A stretch of DNA of 64,000 nucleotides from Paenibacillus campinasensis (GTDB taxonomy: Bacteria > Bacillota > Bacilli > Paenibacillales > Paenibacillaceae), in the NCBI RefSeq assembly GCF_002272015.1, contig NZ_NPBY01000028.1, positions 1-64,000 of the forward strand, in the 5' to 3' direction. Position numbers and translations under genes: made by a program. The first letter of the stretch is position 1, and every line of letters starts with the position of its first letter. The notes under the pieces were generated by a model. It was not told the DNA's origin and made no database searches. It saw nothing but the letters and a program-made list of their open reading frames with translations. Below are positions 53,997-63,929 of this stretch, piece after piece.

Positions 53997-55736
53997 ATGA
54001 AAAAACAACGATACATAGCGTTTGTTCTGTTATTGATCTTATCTCTGTTAATGGCTGCATGCTCTTCAGGCTCTTCTGCCAATGAACCTGCTGATTCTTC
54101 CGATCCGGGCAGCAGCAATGAGACGTCGGCGGAGACGCCGTCGGAACCGCAAGCGGCTGCGCTTACAGAGCGGCTTGCTGCAAGTGACCTGTCCAAGCTT
54201 CCGGACAGAGCGAAGCAGCGGGATGACACGATCATTGTCAGCCTTGTGAATCCAAGCGGCGCGTTCACGCCTTATTTCACCCAGGTCGGGTATGACGGCA
54301 ATGTCAACAGCGTGCTGTATACGCCGCTGGTCAAGGTCGATCCGAACGGCCTCCCGGTTCCCGGACTGGCTGAGCGGTGGGAGATTTCCGAGGACGGACT
54401 GACCTATACGTACTATCTCCGCGAAGGCTTGAAGTACAGTGACGGCTCGCCGATGACGGCCGAGGATGTCGCGTTCACCTGGACGCTGCTGCATGATCCT
54501 TCTTATGACGGCATCAACACGGTGGTGGAGTCAAGAATAGTGGGCGGGCAGGATTACAAGGATGGAAAAGCAGATGCCATCGAAGGGATCCAGGTGATTG
54601 ACGAGCGCACGATTTCGGTGACGCTGGAGGAGACGAACGCAACGGCATTGACGGTGCTGGGCGGACAGATTTTGTCCAAGGCTTACTACGGTAAAGACTA
54701 TACGTTTGGCAATCTGGACTATATCAAGGATCTACACGCGAATCCGATTACGAATGGCCCTTACAAGCTGGAGCGCTTCATTCCGGGCCAGGAAGTGCGG
54801 TTTGTGGCCAATGAGCATTACGTGTTCGGCAAGCCGAAAACAGAATATTTCATCTACAAAACAAGTGAAGGCGATACCTGGCAGTTCGTTGAAACGGGCG
54901 AAGTGGACTACGGCAGCTTCACCGCGACCGAGGATAACCTGGAACGGCTGACAGGCCTGGGCTTCCTGGACCTGATTCCAAGTACGGCAAGCAACTACGG
55001 ATACAACCAGCTGAACCTGGAGCGGGATCATCTGCAGGATAAGCGCGTTCGCCAGGCATTGACCTACGGGCTGGACCGCCAGCTCATATATGTCGAGGCC
55101 AGACAAGGCGCCGGCCAGCTGGCTAACATTCCTTCCTCGCCGATTCTGTGGTCGTACACGGAGGAGGACATCAATCCGTATCCGTATGATCCAGAAAAAG
55201 CGAAGGAGCTGCTGGATGAGGCAGGCTGGGTCGTTGGCGCCGACGGCATTCGCGAGAAGGACGGCCAGAAGCTGCGCATCAATTATCTCGGGTCCAAAAG
55301 CGAAAGCACCGACATCTTCATCGCTGTGGCGTCGGAGAATTATGCCGAGATTGGCGTTGACTTCGTGCCGGAGCAATTCCCGGATTTCAACACGCTCTCT
55401 GCCAAGGTGAGAAACGGCGATTATGATATGGCGTCCTTCTCCACAACGATCATCAGCGATCCGTCCCAGGGGGTATTCCGCTTCACGAAAGGGCAGACCC
55501 CTGGCTATGACAACCCGGTCATCGATGATCTCTATGCGAAATCGCTGGCTACGAGCGACATTGAGGAGCGCAAGGCAATCTACCATGAAATGTTCAAAAT
55601 TCTGAACGACGAGCTGCCCGTCATGTTTACTAGCTACAGCAAACAGATTGTGGCGATCAACGGACGCATCGGCGGATTTGAGCTGAACCCGCTGTCCGGC
55701 ATCGGCTTCAGCCTGGCGGATTGGGAGTTGAAGTAA
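53997..55736 (+). CDS. Oligopeptide/dipeptide ABC transporter substrate-binding lipoprotein
   Basis: 579 residues, SBP family 5 (OppA/DppE). Lipobox MAACS after the signal peptide, a Ser/Glu linker, then YDGNVNSVLYTPLVKVDPNG and GLAERWEISEDGLTYTYYLREGLKYSDGSPMTAEDVAFTW, the family signature; QDKRVRQALTYGLDRQ lies in the second lobe. AAAGGTGG precedes the ATG. Followed by permeases DppB/DppC and two ATPases, one complete importer of peptides (nickel or opines are alternatives). Confidence 0.94.
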   Translation: MKKQRYIAFVLLLILSLLMAACSSGSSANEPADSSDPGSSNETSAETPSEPQAAALTERLAASDLSKLPDRAKQRDDTIIVSLVNPSGAFTPYFTQVGYDGNVNSVLYTPLVKVDPNGLPVPGLAERWEISEDGLTYTYYLREGLKYSDGSPMTAEDVAFTWTLLHDPSYDGINTVVESRIVGGQDYKDGKADAIEGIQVIDERTISVTLEETNATALTVLGGQILSKAYYGKDYTFGNLDYIKDLHANPITNGPYKLERFIPGQEVRFVANEHYVFGKPKTEYFIYKTSEGDTWQFVETGEVDYGSFTATEDNLERLTGLGFLDLIPSTASNYGYNQLNLERDHLQDKRVRQALTYGLDRQLIYVEARQGAGQLANIPSSPILWSYTEEDINPYPYDPEKAKELLDEAGWVVGADGIREKDGQKLRINYLGSKSESTDIFIAVASENYAEIGVDFVPEQFPDFNTLSAKVRNGDYDMASFSTTIISDPSQGVFRFTKGQTPGYDNPVIDDLYAKSLATSDIEERKAIYHEMFKILNDELPVMFTSYSKQIVAINGRIGGFELNPLSGIGFSLADWELK

Positions 55737-55761
55737 AGCTTTACGCAATCATTAACAACGA

Positions 55762-55797
55762 CATCTCCAGCCTGAGCTGCTGTTCAGGCCGGAGATG
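55762..55797 (+). other. Hairpin between binding protein and permease genes
   Basis: CATCTCC/GGAGATG outer and GCCTGA/TCAGGC inner stem with no T-run, 26 bases past the binding-protein stop. Such stems usually protect the upstream message and raise the amount of binding protein over permease. Confidence 0.7.
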
Positions 55798-55814
55798 CTG
55801 ATTAGGAGATAAAC

Positions 55815-56768
55815 ATGAGAACCTATTTGCTCCGAAGATGCTTGTATATGCTTTTGATTCTGTTGGGCGCGTCCTTATTGATATTTTTCCTGTTCTCTCT
55901 GACGCCGGGCGATTATGTTGACAACAATCTGAGCTTGTCCGAGGAGCGGAAGGCAGAGCTGCGGGAAATCTACGGTCTGAACAAACCGGTGTTTGAACGC
56001 TATGTCAATTGGATGGGCAATCTGCTCCAGGGCGATCTCGGCTATTCGCTGGCCCAGCAGCGTCCTGTAGCTCAACTGATCCAGGACTACATATGGAACT
56101 CCTTTCTGCTGGCGGTGGTCGCCACCTTCTTCACCTGGTTTATCGCGGTTATCATCGGTGTGATTACGGCTTACAAGCAATACTCGCTGTTTGACACGCT
56201 GGTGATGATCGGCATTTTCGCGGCGATGTCCATCCCGTCATTTTTCATCGGACTATTCCTGATCAAAGTGTTTGCCGTCGACCTGAAGATACTCCCGCCA
56301 GGCGGCATGATTACGACAGGCAGCCGCGCCGAAGGCTGGGACTATATAGTGGAAGTGATGAACCATATGGTGCTGCCGGTGGCGGTCATGGTGCTGCTCG
56401 GCGTCGGCTCGCTGGCGCGTTATCTCCGCAGCAATGTGCTGGAGGTCATCAAGCAGGACTATGTGCGCACGGCTCGTGCCAAAGGCTTGAAGGAGCGGAC
56501 TGTGCTGTACCGGCATGCGCTGAAGAATGCGATGCTGCCAGCAATTACCCTTGTAGGTTTTGAGCTTCCGGGCCTGTTCAGCGGGTCGATCATCATTGAG
56601 AAAATATTCAATTGGCCGGGGATAGGGCAGCTGTATCTGCAATCGTTCACCGTCCGCGACTACCCGCTGCTGATGGGCTTTACGATGCTCTTGGCCGTCC
56701 TGACCGTGATCGGCACGCTCTTGTCGGATATTCTGTATCACGCTTCCGATCCGCGCGTCAAACTGTAA
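55815..56768 (+). CDS. Peptide ABC transporter permease (DppB/OppB type)
   Basis: 317 residues with six membrane helices. MRTYLLRRCLYMLLILLGASLLIFFLFSLTPGD is the DppB start; LRSNVLEVIKQDYVRTARAKGLKERTVLYRHALKNAMLPAITLVG is the coupling motif. TAGGAGAT precedes the ATG. Confidence 0.95.
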   Translation: MRTYLLRRCLYMLLILLGASLLIFFLFSLTPGDYVDNNLSLSEERKAELREIYGLNKPVFERYVNWMGNLLQGDLGYSLAQQRPVAQLIQDYIWNSFLLAVVATFFTWFIAVIIGVITAYKQYSLFDTLVMIGIFAAMSIPSFFIGLFLIKVFAVDLKILPPGGMITTGSRAEGWDYIVEVMNHMVLPVAVMVLLGVGSLARYLRSNVLEVIKQDYVRTARAKGLKERTVLYRHALKNAMLPAITLVGFELPGLFSGSIIIEKIFNWPGIGQLYLQSFTVRDYPLLMGFTMLLAVLTVIGTLLSDILYHASDPRVKL

Positions 56769-56787
56769 AGAAAGGAGCGCCCGCATT

Positions 56788-57723
56788 GTGTCTAATCTAT
56801 CTACCAGGGAAGCCGGCCGCGTGCCTGACCGTCGCGTATCCGAAGCTCCCCCATCGCTATGGCGCCAGGCGATCCAGCAATTAAGCAAAAACAAGATGGC
56901 GATGGCCGGCTTTATATTTGTCATCTTTATGTTAGTAGCATGTTTCATTGGGCCGCTATTCTCCCCTTATGCAGACGGCAAGGTGAACATCCTGATCAAG
57001 CATCAGCCGCCAAGCGCCAAGCATTGGCTCGGTACAGATCACTTGGGCAGAGATGTGCTGACAAGATTGCTCCAGGCCGGAAGAATATCGCTCACCGTCG
57101 GTCTTGCGTCGATGGCCTTGTCGATGACAATCGGGACAGTGCTCGGCATCATCTCCGGTTACTATCGCGGCATTGTCGATCAGCTCATTATGCGCATTGC
57201 CGATCTGCTGTTCACCATTCCGGGCATTCCGATCCTGTTCATCATGGGCTTTCTGATGTCGGAATGGAAAGTGCCTACCGATTACCGGCTCTATCTGGTC
57301 ATGGTCATGCTTAGCCTGATCGGCTGGCCAGGGGTTGCGCGGCTTGTCCGCAGCCAGATGCTCACGCTTCGCGAACGGGAATATATGCAGGCGGCCGACG
57401 TGCTCGGCCTGAGCGACAGACGGAAGCTGTTTCACCATCTGTTGCCGAATGTGTTCCCGCTGCTGATTGTCATCGGGACACTGGGGATCGGGGGCGCGAT
57501 TCTGGCGGAATCCGCACTCAGCTTCTTCGGGCTCGGTGTCATGCCGCCCACGCCAAGCTGGGGCAATATGATTGATGCCGCCAACAATCTGATCGATTTT
57601 GAGAAGCGTCCATGGCTATGGATTCCTCCCGGGCTGGCTATCTTTGCAACCGTCATCGCAATCAATGTATTCGGCGACGGTCTGCGCGACGTTCTTGATC
57701 CCAAAAAGCAAACAAGCAGGTGA
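56788..57723 (+). CDS. Peptide ABC transporter permease (DppC/OppC type)
   Basis: 311 residues. An N-terminal cytoplasmic tail, one helix, then five helices; HWLGTDHLGRDVLTRLLQAGRISL and REREYMQAADVLGLSDRRKLFHHLLPNVFPLLIV are DppC signatures. GTG start at 56788 behind AAAGGAG. 19 bases after dppB. Confidence 0.95.
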   Translation: MSNLSTREAGRVPDRRVSEAPPSLWRQAIQQLSKNKMAMAGFIFVIFMLVACFIGPLFSPYADGKVNILIKHQPPSAKHWLGTDHLGRDVLTRLLQAGRISLTVGLASMALSMTIGTVLGIISGYYRGIVDQLIMRIADLLFTIPGIPILFIMGFLMSEWKVPTDYRLYLVMVMLSLIGWPGVARLVRSQMLTLREREYMQAADVLGLSDRRKLFHHLLPNVFPLLIVIGTLGIGGAILAESALSFFGLGVMPPTPSWGNMIDAANNLIDFEKRPWLWIPPGLAIFATVIAINVFGDGLRDVLDPKKQTSR

Positions 57724-57730
57724 ACCGTCC

Positions 57731-58714
57731 ATGAATCCATTAATCGAAATCAACCATTTAAGCACTCATTTCCATACCGGGTCCGGCACGGTCAAGGCGG
57801 TGGACGATGTCAGCTTTCGCATCCATCCGGGAGAGACGGTATGCATCGTTGGCGAATCCGGCTGCGGCAAGAGCATCACCGCCATGTCGATCATGGGCCT
57901 GGTCGAAGGGCCGCATGGCAAGGTCGTCAACGGATCCATCCAGTTTGACGGCAAGGATTTACTGCGAATCAGCAAGGAGGAGCTGCGGCGTATCCGGGGC
58001 AATGACATCTCGATCATTTTCCAGGAGCCGATGTCCTCGCTCAATCCGGTGATCACGATCGGGAAGCAAATTATGGAGCCGCTTATGATTCACCAGAGGC
58101 TGAGCAAGAAACAGGCTTACGCCCGCGCGCTGGAACTGATTGAGCTGGTCGGCATCCCTCGCGCCGAGCAAATCGCTGAATCCTATCCGCATCAGCTGTC
58201 CGGAGGCATGCTGCAGCGGATCATGATCGCCATTGCGATCTCTTGCGAACCGAAGCTGCTCATTGCTGACGAGCCGACAACGGCGCTGGATGTGACGATT
58301 CAAGCGCAGGTGCTGGAGACGCTGCGGCAAAGCAAGGAGCAATCGAATATGTCGATCATGCTCATTACCCACGATCTTGGGGTCGTGGCGGAGATGGCCG
58401 ATTATGTCATCGTCATGTATGCAGGGAAAATTGTCGAGGAAGGCGAAGTGACCGAACTGTTCGAGCGGCCCAAGCATCCGTACACCCAGGGGCTGCTTCG
58501 TTCCAAGCCGATTATCGGTCAGCGGACTGAGGAGCTGTTCTCGATTCCGGGCCAGGTGCCGAATCCGCTTGAACTGACCGAGTCCTGCTATTTCCACGAC
58601 CGGTGCGACAGCTGCATGGACATCTGCCGGACTCGCCAGCCTGAGCTGAAGCAGGTGAGCGCTAGTCAGCGAGCAGCCTGCTGGCTGTACGAGGAGGAGG
58701 CTCAACATGAGTGA
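57731..58714 (+). CDS. Peptide ABC transporter ATP-binding protein (DppD/OppD type)
   Basis: 327 residues. Walker A GESGCGKS, signature LSGGMLQRIMIAIAI, Walker B LLIADEPTTALDVTIQAQ, and the C-terminal oligopeptide-transporter segment with a Cys cluster (CYFHDRCDSCMDICRTRQPEL) that may hold an iron-sulphur cluster as in related DppD proteins. ATG 57731 has AGGTGA upstream; the frame extends back to 57599 inside dppC. Confidence 0.95.
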   Translation: MNPLIEINHLSTHFHTGSGTVKAVDDVSFRIHPGETVCIVGESGCGKSITAMSIMGLVEGPHGKVVNGSIQFDGKDLLRISKEELRRIRGNDISIIFQEPMSSLNPVITIGKQIMEPLMIHQRLSKKQAYARALELIELVGIPRAEQIAESYPHQLSGGMLQRIMIAIAISCEPKLLIADEPTTALDVTIQAQVLETLRQSKEQSNMSIMLITHDLGVVAEMADYVIVMYAGKIVEEGEVTELFERPKHPYTQGLLRSKPIIGQRTEELFSIPGQVPNPLELTESCYFHDRCDSCMDICRTRQPELKQVSASQRAACWLYEEEAQHE

Positions 58715-59672
58715 ACATTTGCTGGAAGTGCGCCATCTGAAGAAATACTTTCCGATCACAGCCGGTCTGCTGAACCGGACGGTGGGACATGTCAAGGCGG
58801 TGGATGACATCAGCTTGACGATTCAAGCTGGAGAGACCTTCGGCCTGGTCGGAGAGTCCGGCAGCGGCAAAAGCACGGTCGGCCGCACGATTCTGCGCCT
58901 GCATGAGAAAACCGATGGCGAGGTGCTGTTCAAGGGCATGCCGATCCATGAGCTGTCCAAGGCGGAGATGAGTAAGCTGCGTCCCCAGATGCAGCTGATA
59001 TTCCAGGACCCGTACAGCTCGCTCAACCCGCGGATCCGGATCGGCGATGCGGTTGGCGAGGCGCTTGTCAATCACGGGCTGGCGACGAAGGAGGAGGCGC
59101 GTGAGCGGGCGCTCGATGTGCTGGAAGCCTGCGGCCTCTCCTCCTATCATTACAGCCGCTTCCCCCACGAGTTCTCCGGTGGACAGCGGCAGCGGATTGG
59201 CATCGCCCGGGCGCTGGCGCTGAACCCCGACTTCATCATTGCCGATGAGCCGGTATCGGCGCTGGATGTGTCGATTCAGGCCCAGATCATTAACCTGTTC
59301 AAGAAGCTTCAGCACACCCGGGGACTGACGTATCTGTTCATCTCTCATGATCTGAGTGTCGTCGAGCATCTGTGCAACCGCATCGGCGTCATGTATCTCG
59401 GCTCCATGATGGAAATGGCTTCGCGCGACGAGCTGTTCAGCCAGCCGCTTCATCCCTACACCAAAGCGCTGCTGTCTGCGATTCCGGTCCCGGTTCCGAA
59501 GCTCAAGCGGGAGCGCATCGTACTCAAGGGCGATATTCCGAGCCCGGCCAATCCGCCTTCCGGCTGCAAGTTTCATACGCGATGCCCGTACGCGGTATCG
59601 CGGTGCAAGGAGGAGATACCGGAGTTCCGGAACGTGGGAGGCGACCACTTCGTTGCCTGTCATCTGGTCTGA
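58707..59672 (+). CDS. Peptide ABC transporter ATP-binding protein (DppF/OppF type)
   Basis: 321 residues. Walker A GESGSGKST, signature FSGGQRQRIGIARALALN, Walker B FIIADEPVSALDVSIQAQ, and a C-terminal GCKFHTRCPYAVSRCKEE cysteine motif. It overlaps dppD by 8 bases with GGAGGAGG as ribosome site. Second ATPase of the importer. Confidence 0.95.
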   Translation: MSEHLLEVRHLKKYFPITAGLLNRTVGHVKAVDDISLTIQAGETFGLVGESGSGKSTVGRTILRLHEKTDGEVLFKGMPIHELSKAEMSKLRPQMQLIFQDPYSSLNPRIRIGDAVGEALVNHGLATKEEARERALDVLEACGLSSYHYSRFPHEFSGGQRQRIGIARALALNPDFIIADEPVSALDVSIQAQIINLFKKLQHTRGLTYLFISHDLSVVEHLCNRIGVMYLGSMMEMASRDELFSQPLHPYTKALLSAIPVPVPKLKRERIVLKGDIPSPANPPSGCKFHTRCPYAVSRCKEEIPEFRNVGGDHFVACHLV

Positions 59673-59808
59673 CCACGGCGGCCTGCAGCGCCAGTCCGGC
59701 TTTATAGAAAAAGGATTTGCCGGCGTGTATAATAGGTAGGAAACCGATGGTTGCGGAGCTTGCCGGTAACCAGCCGCTGGTGATTTCAGGTCAGAGAAGG
59801 AGTGCAAT

Positions 59809-60747
59809 TTGTTGTCTTATCAATTGGAAATATCGTTCAGACCCGTCAACGAGATGATCAATAGTCTCCATACGTATCTATGCAAGAGCTGGCACAAAAG
59901 GATTGATCTTGGTCCGGATTGGGCTCGGAACGTGGAGGCGAAGCTGTCTCCCGAATTTGCCGATCAGTTGAACAAGACCGCTATGGATCTGGAGTGGAAG
60001 CTGCTTTACTTGCTGGTTTACGTATCTCCGAGCAAAGACAGCACGCAGGGGTTTCTGTCCTGGCTGAAAAACCTTACCTTAGGTGAATTGTACGAGGTGT
60101 TGTCACCGTACGTGCAGACGTTTCCGGAGAACTTCGGGGCTGCGCGCGATCGGCTGCACGACATGCTCACCGCATGGAACGACGCCTATTTCACCCATGT
60201 CGACTCCGGCATCATCTCCGCGCTGCAGGCAGAAGCGGAAGAGAAGTCGGCGCTCCAGGGGCTGAATGCCTATGAGACGGCATCGGCTTTAACGAACGGG
60301 TTTTGCTTTGAGCCTGTGCAAGGGCTGGAGAAGCTTGTCCTTGTGCCGCAGTACCATTTTCAGCCCGGCAATATCATTTATTCATTCGGCAGTGTGACCG
60401 TTTGTCATTATGCTGCGAGAATTGAGCCGCCATCCGAGGCGGATGAGCCGTCGCTTCAATTGTATCGGCTGCTGCGCAGCTTGAGCGAGAAGAGCCGGCT
60501 GCGCATCCTGCATTTTCTGCGCGACGAGCCGCGTACGTTTATCGAAGTCGTTCGGCATTTGGGCATTTCCAAAGGGATTACGCATGATCACATCTTCAAC
60601 CTGCGCAGTGCGGGGCTGCTGAACGCGCATGTGGTCGGTGAGACGGTATCGACCTACAGTCTGCGTCTGGAGCGTATTCGCCAAATCGAGGAAGGCCTGC
60701 TCGACTATTTGGGCTTTCATGCCAATCTTCTTATGCCGAGCCGCTAA
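59809..60747 (+). CDS. ArsR-type HTH protein with large N-terminal domain
   Basis: 312 residues. The winged helix is at the C-terminal end (residues 220-295: LYRLLRSLSEKSRLRILHFLRDEPRTFIEVVRHLGISKGITHDHIFNLRSAGLL), after a 210-residue helical domain of the DUF5937 type. TTG start at 59809 behind AAGGAG. It follows the peptide transporter in the same direction with a 136-base gap holding a TATAAT (59728), so it may have its own promoter; it probably regulates that transporter. Confidence 0.85.
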   Translation: MLSYQLEISFRPVNEMINSLHTYLCKSWHKRIDLGPDWARNVEAKLSPEFADQLNKTAMDLEWKLLYLLVYVSPSKDSTQGFLSWLKNLTLGELYEVLSPYVQTFPENFGAARDRLHDMLTAWNDAYFTHVDSGIISALQAEAEEKSALQGLNAYETASALTNGFCFEPVQGLEKLVLVPQYHFQPGNIIYSFGSVTVCHYAARIEPPSEADEPSLQLYRLLRSLSEKSRLRILHFLRDEPRTFIEVVRHLGISKGITHDHIFNLRSAGLLNAHVVGETVSTYSLRLERIRQIEEGLLDYLGFHANLLMPSR

Positions 60748-60795
60748 ATATTCATTCGTCCGAAGGATGAAAGCACCTGTATGCCAAGAGATAAG

Positions 60796-60837
60796 AGCCT
60801 GTCTGTTCTTGTTATGAACGGACAGGCTTCTTTTTTT
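60796..60837 (+). terminator. Terminator of the ArsR-type gene
   Basis: AGCCTGTC/GACAGGCT with inner GTTC/GAAC, then seven T. Confidence 0.9.
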
Positions 60838-61107
60838 ATCCGGTTCATAGGAGATGAAGAGATGATAGGCCAGCCCTGAGTGCTTGAAGGGCGTTTGCCC
60901 CGAATGGAGTGGATGCCCTCGGAGGCTGCGTGTCAGCATAAATTCATAGGGAAGCCGGTTGGCCGGCTGGATCGGGCACTCCCGTCATTCGCTTCGATAT
61001 CACCAGACTCCCGCTTCTGCTTGTCAGGCTAGTCTGCATAATGTGACCAAGTCCCTCATAGACATGTATCAATCAACTCAAAACATGTGCGAAAAGGGGA
61101 TGATGAC
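60838..61107. other. Intergenic stretch without recognised feature
   Basis: Between the terminator and the lipoprotein gene. No promoter with both boxes and no open frame with a ribosome site was found. Confidence 0.4.
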
Positions 61108-62217
61108 ATGCGCCGGATTTCATGGGTGCTGCTCGCTGTTGTATTATGCTTGACGACGATACTGGCGGGATGCGGAAAAAAAGACGCGGACAGCGTTGTG
61201 AAAGATCTGGGCAAAGTAGCTGATAAGCTGGAAGGTGACAAGGGCACCTACCAGGGGGCGGGCGTCATGACCATACATACCGGTGCAACTCCGCAGGAGT
61301 ACCAGGTGGAGGTATGGTATCAGTCGCCGTCCTACTATCGCATAAGCCTGACCAACGGGCAGAAGAATATTACCCAGATTGTGCTGCGTAATGATGAAGG
61401 CGTGTTTGTGCTCACGCCGAGCTTGAACAAGAGCTTCCGTTTCAAAAGCGACTGGCCGGACAATCAGGGACAGGTCTACTTGTACCAGACACTCCTGTCC
61501 AGCATTATCGGCGACAAGAACCGCCAGTTTGCCGAGGATAAGGAAAGCTACGTGTTTGACGTAGCCGCCAATTACCACAGCCATGCGCTTGTCCGCCAGA
61601 AGATCTGGCTCGCCAAGGACAACTATTCTCCGCGTCAGGTTCAGGTATCCGATTCCCAGGCCAATGTTGTGGTGGACGTGAAATTCAATACGTTTACGTT
61701 TGATACGAATCTGACGAAGGAATCCTTTGATACCCAGCGGAATCTGAACGCCATGAGCGAGTCGCAGGGCACGCTGGCGGAAGTGGATGAGAATGGCTTG
61801 CCGGTCGAACCTTCAGGCGAGGAGATTGCCGAGGGAACCGAAGGGATTCTGGACCCGGTAGCGGAGAAGGATATGGGCTCGTTTGGCATCATTGAGCCAG
61901 GATATACGCCTGCCGGGGTGGCGCATCAAGAAACGATGGAGATTCCAGACAGCAAGGATCATGCTGTCATTCTGAAATACAATGGGGTATATCAATACAC
62001 GATTATGGAATCCAGACCGCTGGATCGTGCCGTGTCGCTTGTGCCTGGGGAAGCGATTTACATCGATTTCACTACGGTAGGCTTGTTGACCGGGGACCAG
62101 CAGAAGACGCTGACCTGGACGACGGACGGCGTTGAGTACCGGATTACGAGCACCAACCTTCCGGTTGAGGAGATGGTGAACATCGCTGCTTCCATGCAGG
62201 ACCAATCGGGTAAATAA
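61108..62217 (+). CDS. LolA-like outer-surface lipoprotein (YdcC family)
   Basis: 369 residues. Signal peptide MRRISWVLLAVVLCLTTILAGC with lipobox LAGC, then a LolA-like beta domain (residues 45-210: YQVEVWYQSPSYYRISLTNGQKNITQIVLRNDEGVFVLTP) and a C-terminal DUF4367-like part (HAVILKYNGVYQYTIMESRP). The B. subtilis homologue YdcC lies upstream of alr and is linked with sporulation; the same order here supports the assignment. ATG 61108 has AAAAGGGGA upstream; an in-frame GTG at 61087 lacks a site. Confidence 0.88.
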   Translation: MRRISWVLLAVVLCLTTILAGCGKKDADSVVKDLGKVADKLEGDKGTYQGAGVMTIHTGATPQEYQVEVWYQSPSYYRISLTNGQKNITQIVLRNDEGVFVLTPSLNKSFRFKSDWPDNQGQVYLYQTLLSSIIGDKNRQFAEDKESYVFDVAANYHSHALVRQKIWLAKDNYSPRQVQVSDSQANVVVDVKFNTFTFDTNLTKESFDTQRNLNAMSESQGTLAEVDENGLPVEPSGEEIAEGTEGILDPVAEKDMGSFGIIEPGYTPAGVAHQETMEIPDSKDHAVILKYNGVYQYTIMESRPLDRAVSLVPGEAIYIDFTTVGLLTGDQQKTLTWTTDGVEYRITSTNLPVEEMVNIAASMQDQSGK

Positions 62218-62489
62218 TGGATGAAGGCGAATACCCGGCAGCGGAGGATGAGTGTTCCTGCGTTCTGGCCATTCGCCTTCTTTTTCCAATCCACAAGGCT
62301 TCGGAAGCGGGCTGGCAGCCTGTTTCTAGCAGAGCTTTCGCGGGTTTAATATCCATAGAGGCTGCGGGAAGAAAGGTCGGTTCTCCCAGCCCGTCTCGAG
62401 GCTTCATTGACAGTTGCCTTTCGGAACATTACCATTAATCTAATGCTAGTCAAAAAGTTTTTCTCATCAAGGTAAGAAGGTGACTGGAA

Positions 62490-63686
62490 GTGCAAGCAAT
62501 ATACCGACCAACCCTGGCCGAGATTAACCTGGATCATCTGCGCGCCAATTACACCGCCTTTCGCAAGGCGCTGCCTGAAGGCATGAAGTTTCTGGCCAGC
62601 GTCAAGGCGAATGCGTACGGGCATGGGGCGGTGGAAGTAGCCCGAGAGCTGGAGCAGCTCGGGGCCGATTATTTGGGCGTTGCGTTCCTGGACGAAGCGC
62701 TTGAGCTTCGTCAAGCCGGCATCACCCTGCCGATACTGGTATTCGGCTATACGCCGCCGGAAGGGGTGGAGGCTGCGCTCTACAACAACATATCGATCGC
62801 TTTGTTCAGCACGGAGGTGCTTCAGGCGATCAAGGCGCTGCCGGTTCTGCCGGATCGAAAGCTAAGGGTACACATCAAGATTGACAGCGGAATGGGTCGT
62901 TTGGGCTTGCTTCCCGGCGAGGATGCGCTTTCCTTCATTAAAGAGGCTTTCTCGCTTCCGCAAATGGTTGTAGAAGGCATGTTTACTCATTTCGCACGCG
63001 CGGATGAACACAACAAAGACTATACAATGGAGCAGTATCGCCGATTCAAGGACGTGGCGGACGCCCTTCGGGACATGGGCTATCCTATCCCGATCATACA
63101 TACGGGCAACAGTGCTGCCGCTATCGACACTCCCGGATTATCCTACAATATGGTGCGCATAGGCGTCAGCTTGTATGGATTGTACCCATCCGATGAGGTG
63201 AATAAGCAAGCGGTAAGCCTTCGCCCTGTCATGGCGCTCAAAACAAAGCTTGTGTACGTCAAGACGCTTCCTCCGAATTCAGGCATCAGCTACGGCACCA
63301 GATACATAACCGGACAGGAAGAAATGATTGGAACGCTTCCGATCGGTTATGCTGACGGTTATTCCCGTATGCTGAGCGGCAAGGCGGAGGTACTGATACG
63401 CGGCCGCCGCGTCCCAGTTGTCGGCACAATTTGCATGGATCAATGCATGGTGTCACTTAAGACGTTCGCCGAAGAGGCGGAACAAATCAAAGCCGGTGAA
63501 GAGGTTGTGCTCATCGGCCAGCAGGCTGGCGAATGTATTTCGGCAGACGAGCTGGCTTCCTGGCTGGGCACCATCCACTATGAGGTAGTCTGCATGATGG
63601 CCCACCGAGTGCCGCGCCAATATATACGCGGAAATATCCCCGTCAAGACGGTCAACCCGCTATGGGAATCCGTCGATTTACATTGA
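62490..63686 (+). CDS. alr: Alanine racemase
   Basis: 398 residues. PLP-dependent interconversion of L- and D-alanine for peptidoglycan. The PLP lysine is in FLASVKANAYGHGAVEVA (K39), the second catalytic residue Tyr in ISYGTRYITG, and the C-terminal beta domain includes GTICMDQCMV. GTG start at 62490 with AAGGTGA 7 bases upstream. The 270 bases before it hold no recognised element. Confidence 0.96.
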   Translation: MQAIYRPTLAEINLDHLRANYTAFRKALPEGMKFLASVKANAYGHGAVEVARELEQLGADYLGVAFLDEALELRQAGITLPILVFGYTPPEGVEAALYNNISIALFSTEVLQAIKALPVLPDRKLRVHIKIDSGMGRLGLLPGEDALSFIKEAFSLPQMVVEGMFTHFARADEHNKDYTMEQYRRFKDVADALRDMGYPIPIIHTGNSAAAIDTPGLSYNMVRIGVSLYGLYPSDEVNKQAVSLRPVMALKTKLVYVKTLPPNSGISYGTRYITGQEEMIGTLPIGYADGYSRMLSGKAEVLIRGRRVPVVGTICMDQCMVSLKTFAEEAEQIKAGEEVVLIGQQAGECISADELASWLGTIHYEVVCMMAHRVPRQYIRGNIPVKTVNPLWESVDLH

Positions 63687-63929
63687 AGCATCTGTGCCCG
63701 AGGAAATTGTGTTCGAGGAAGAAGGATTATATACAGGCATTCTCGAAGTAGGAAGAAGTATGAATATGTCGCTTTTGTCTGTACGAAACTGTCGATTGTA
63801 GTTTATAATGGTATGCAGCATACTTGATATACCTTCGGCATATATATTCTTTTGTATAAATTTCCTTGAATAATGCAATACTGGTGCACAGGCGAGAAGG
63901 TTGTGGGGGTGTAATTGAGGGTGGCCAAT

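Noticed and set aside
53819-54085. 88-codon frame before the peptide-binding protein
   Set aside because: It runs into the signal-peptide region of the lipoprotein in another frame and has no ribosome site.
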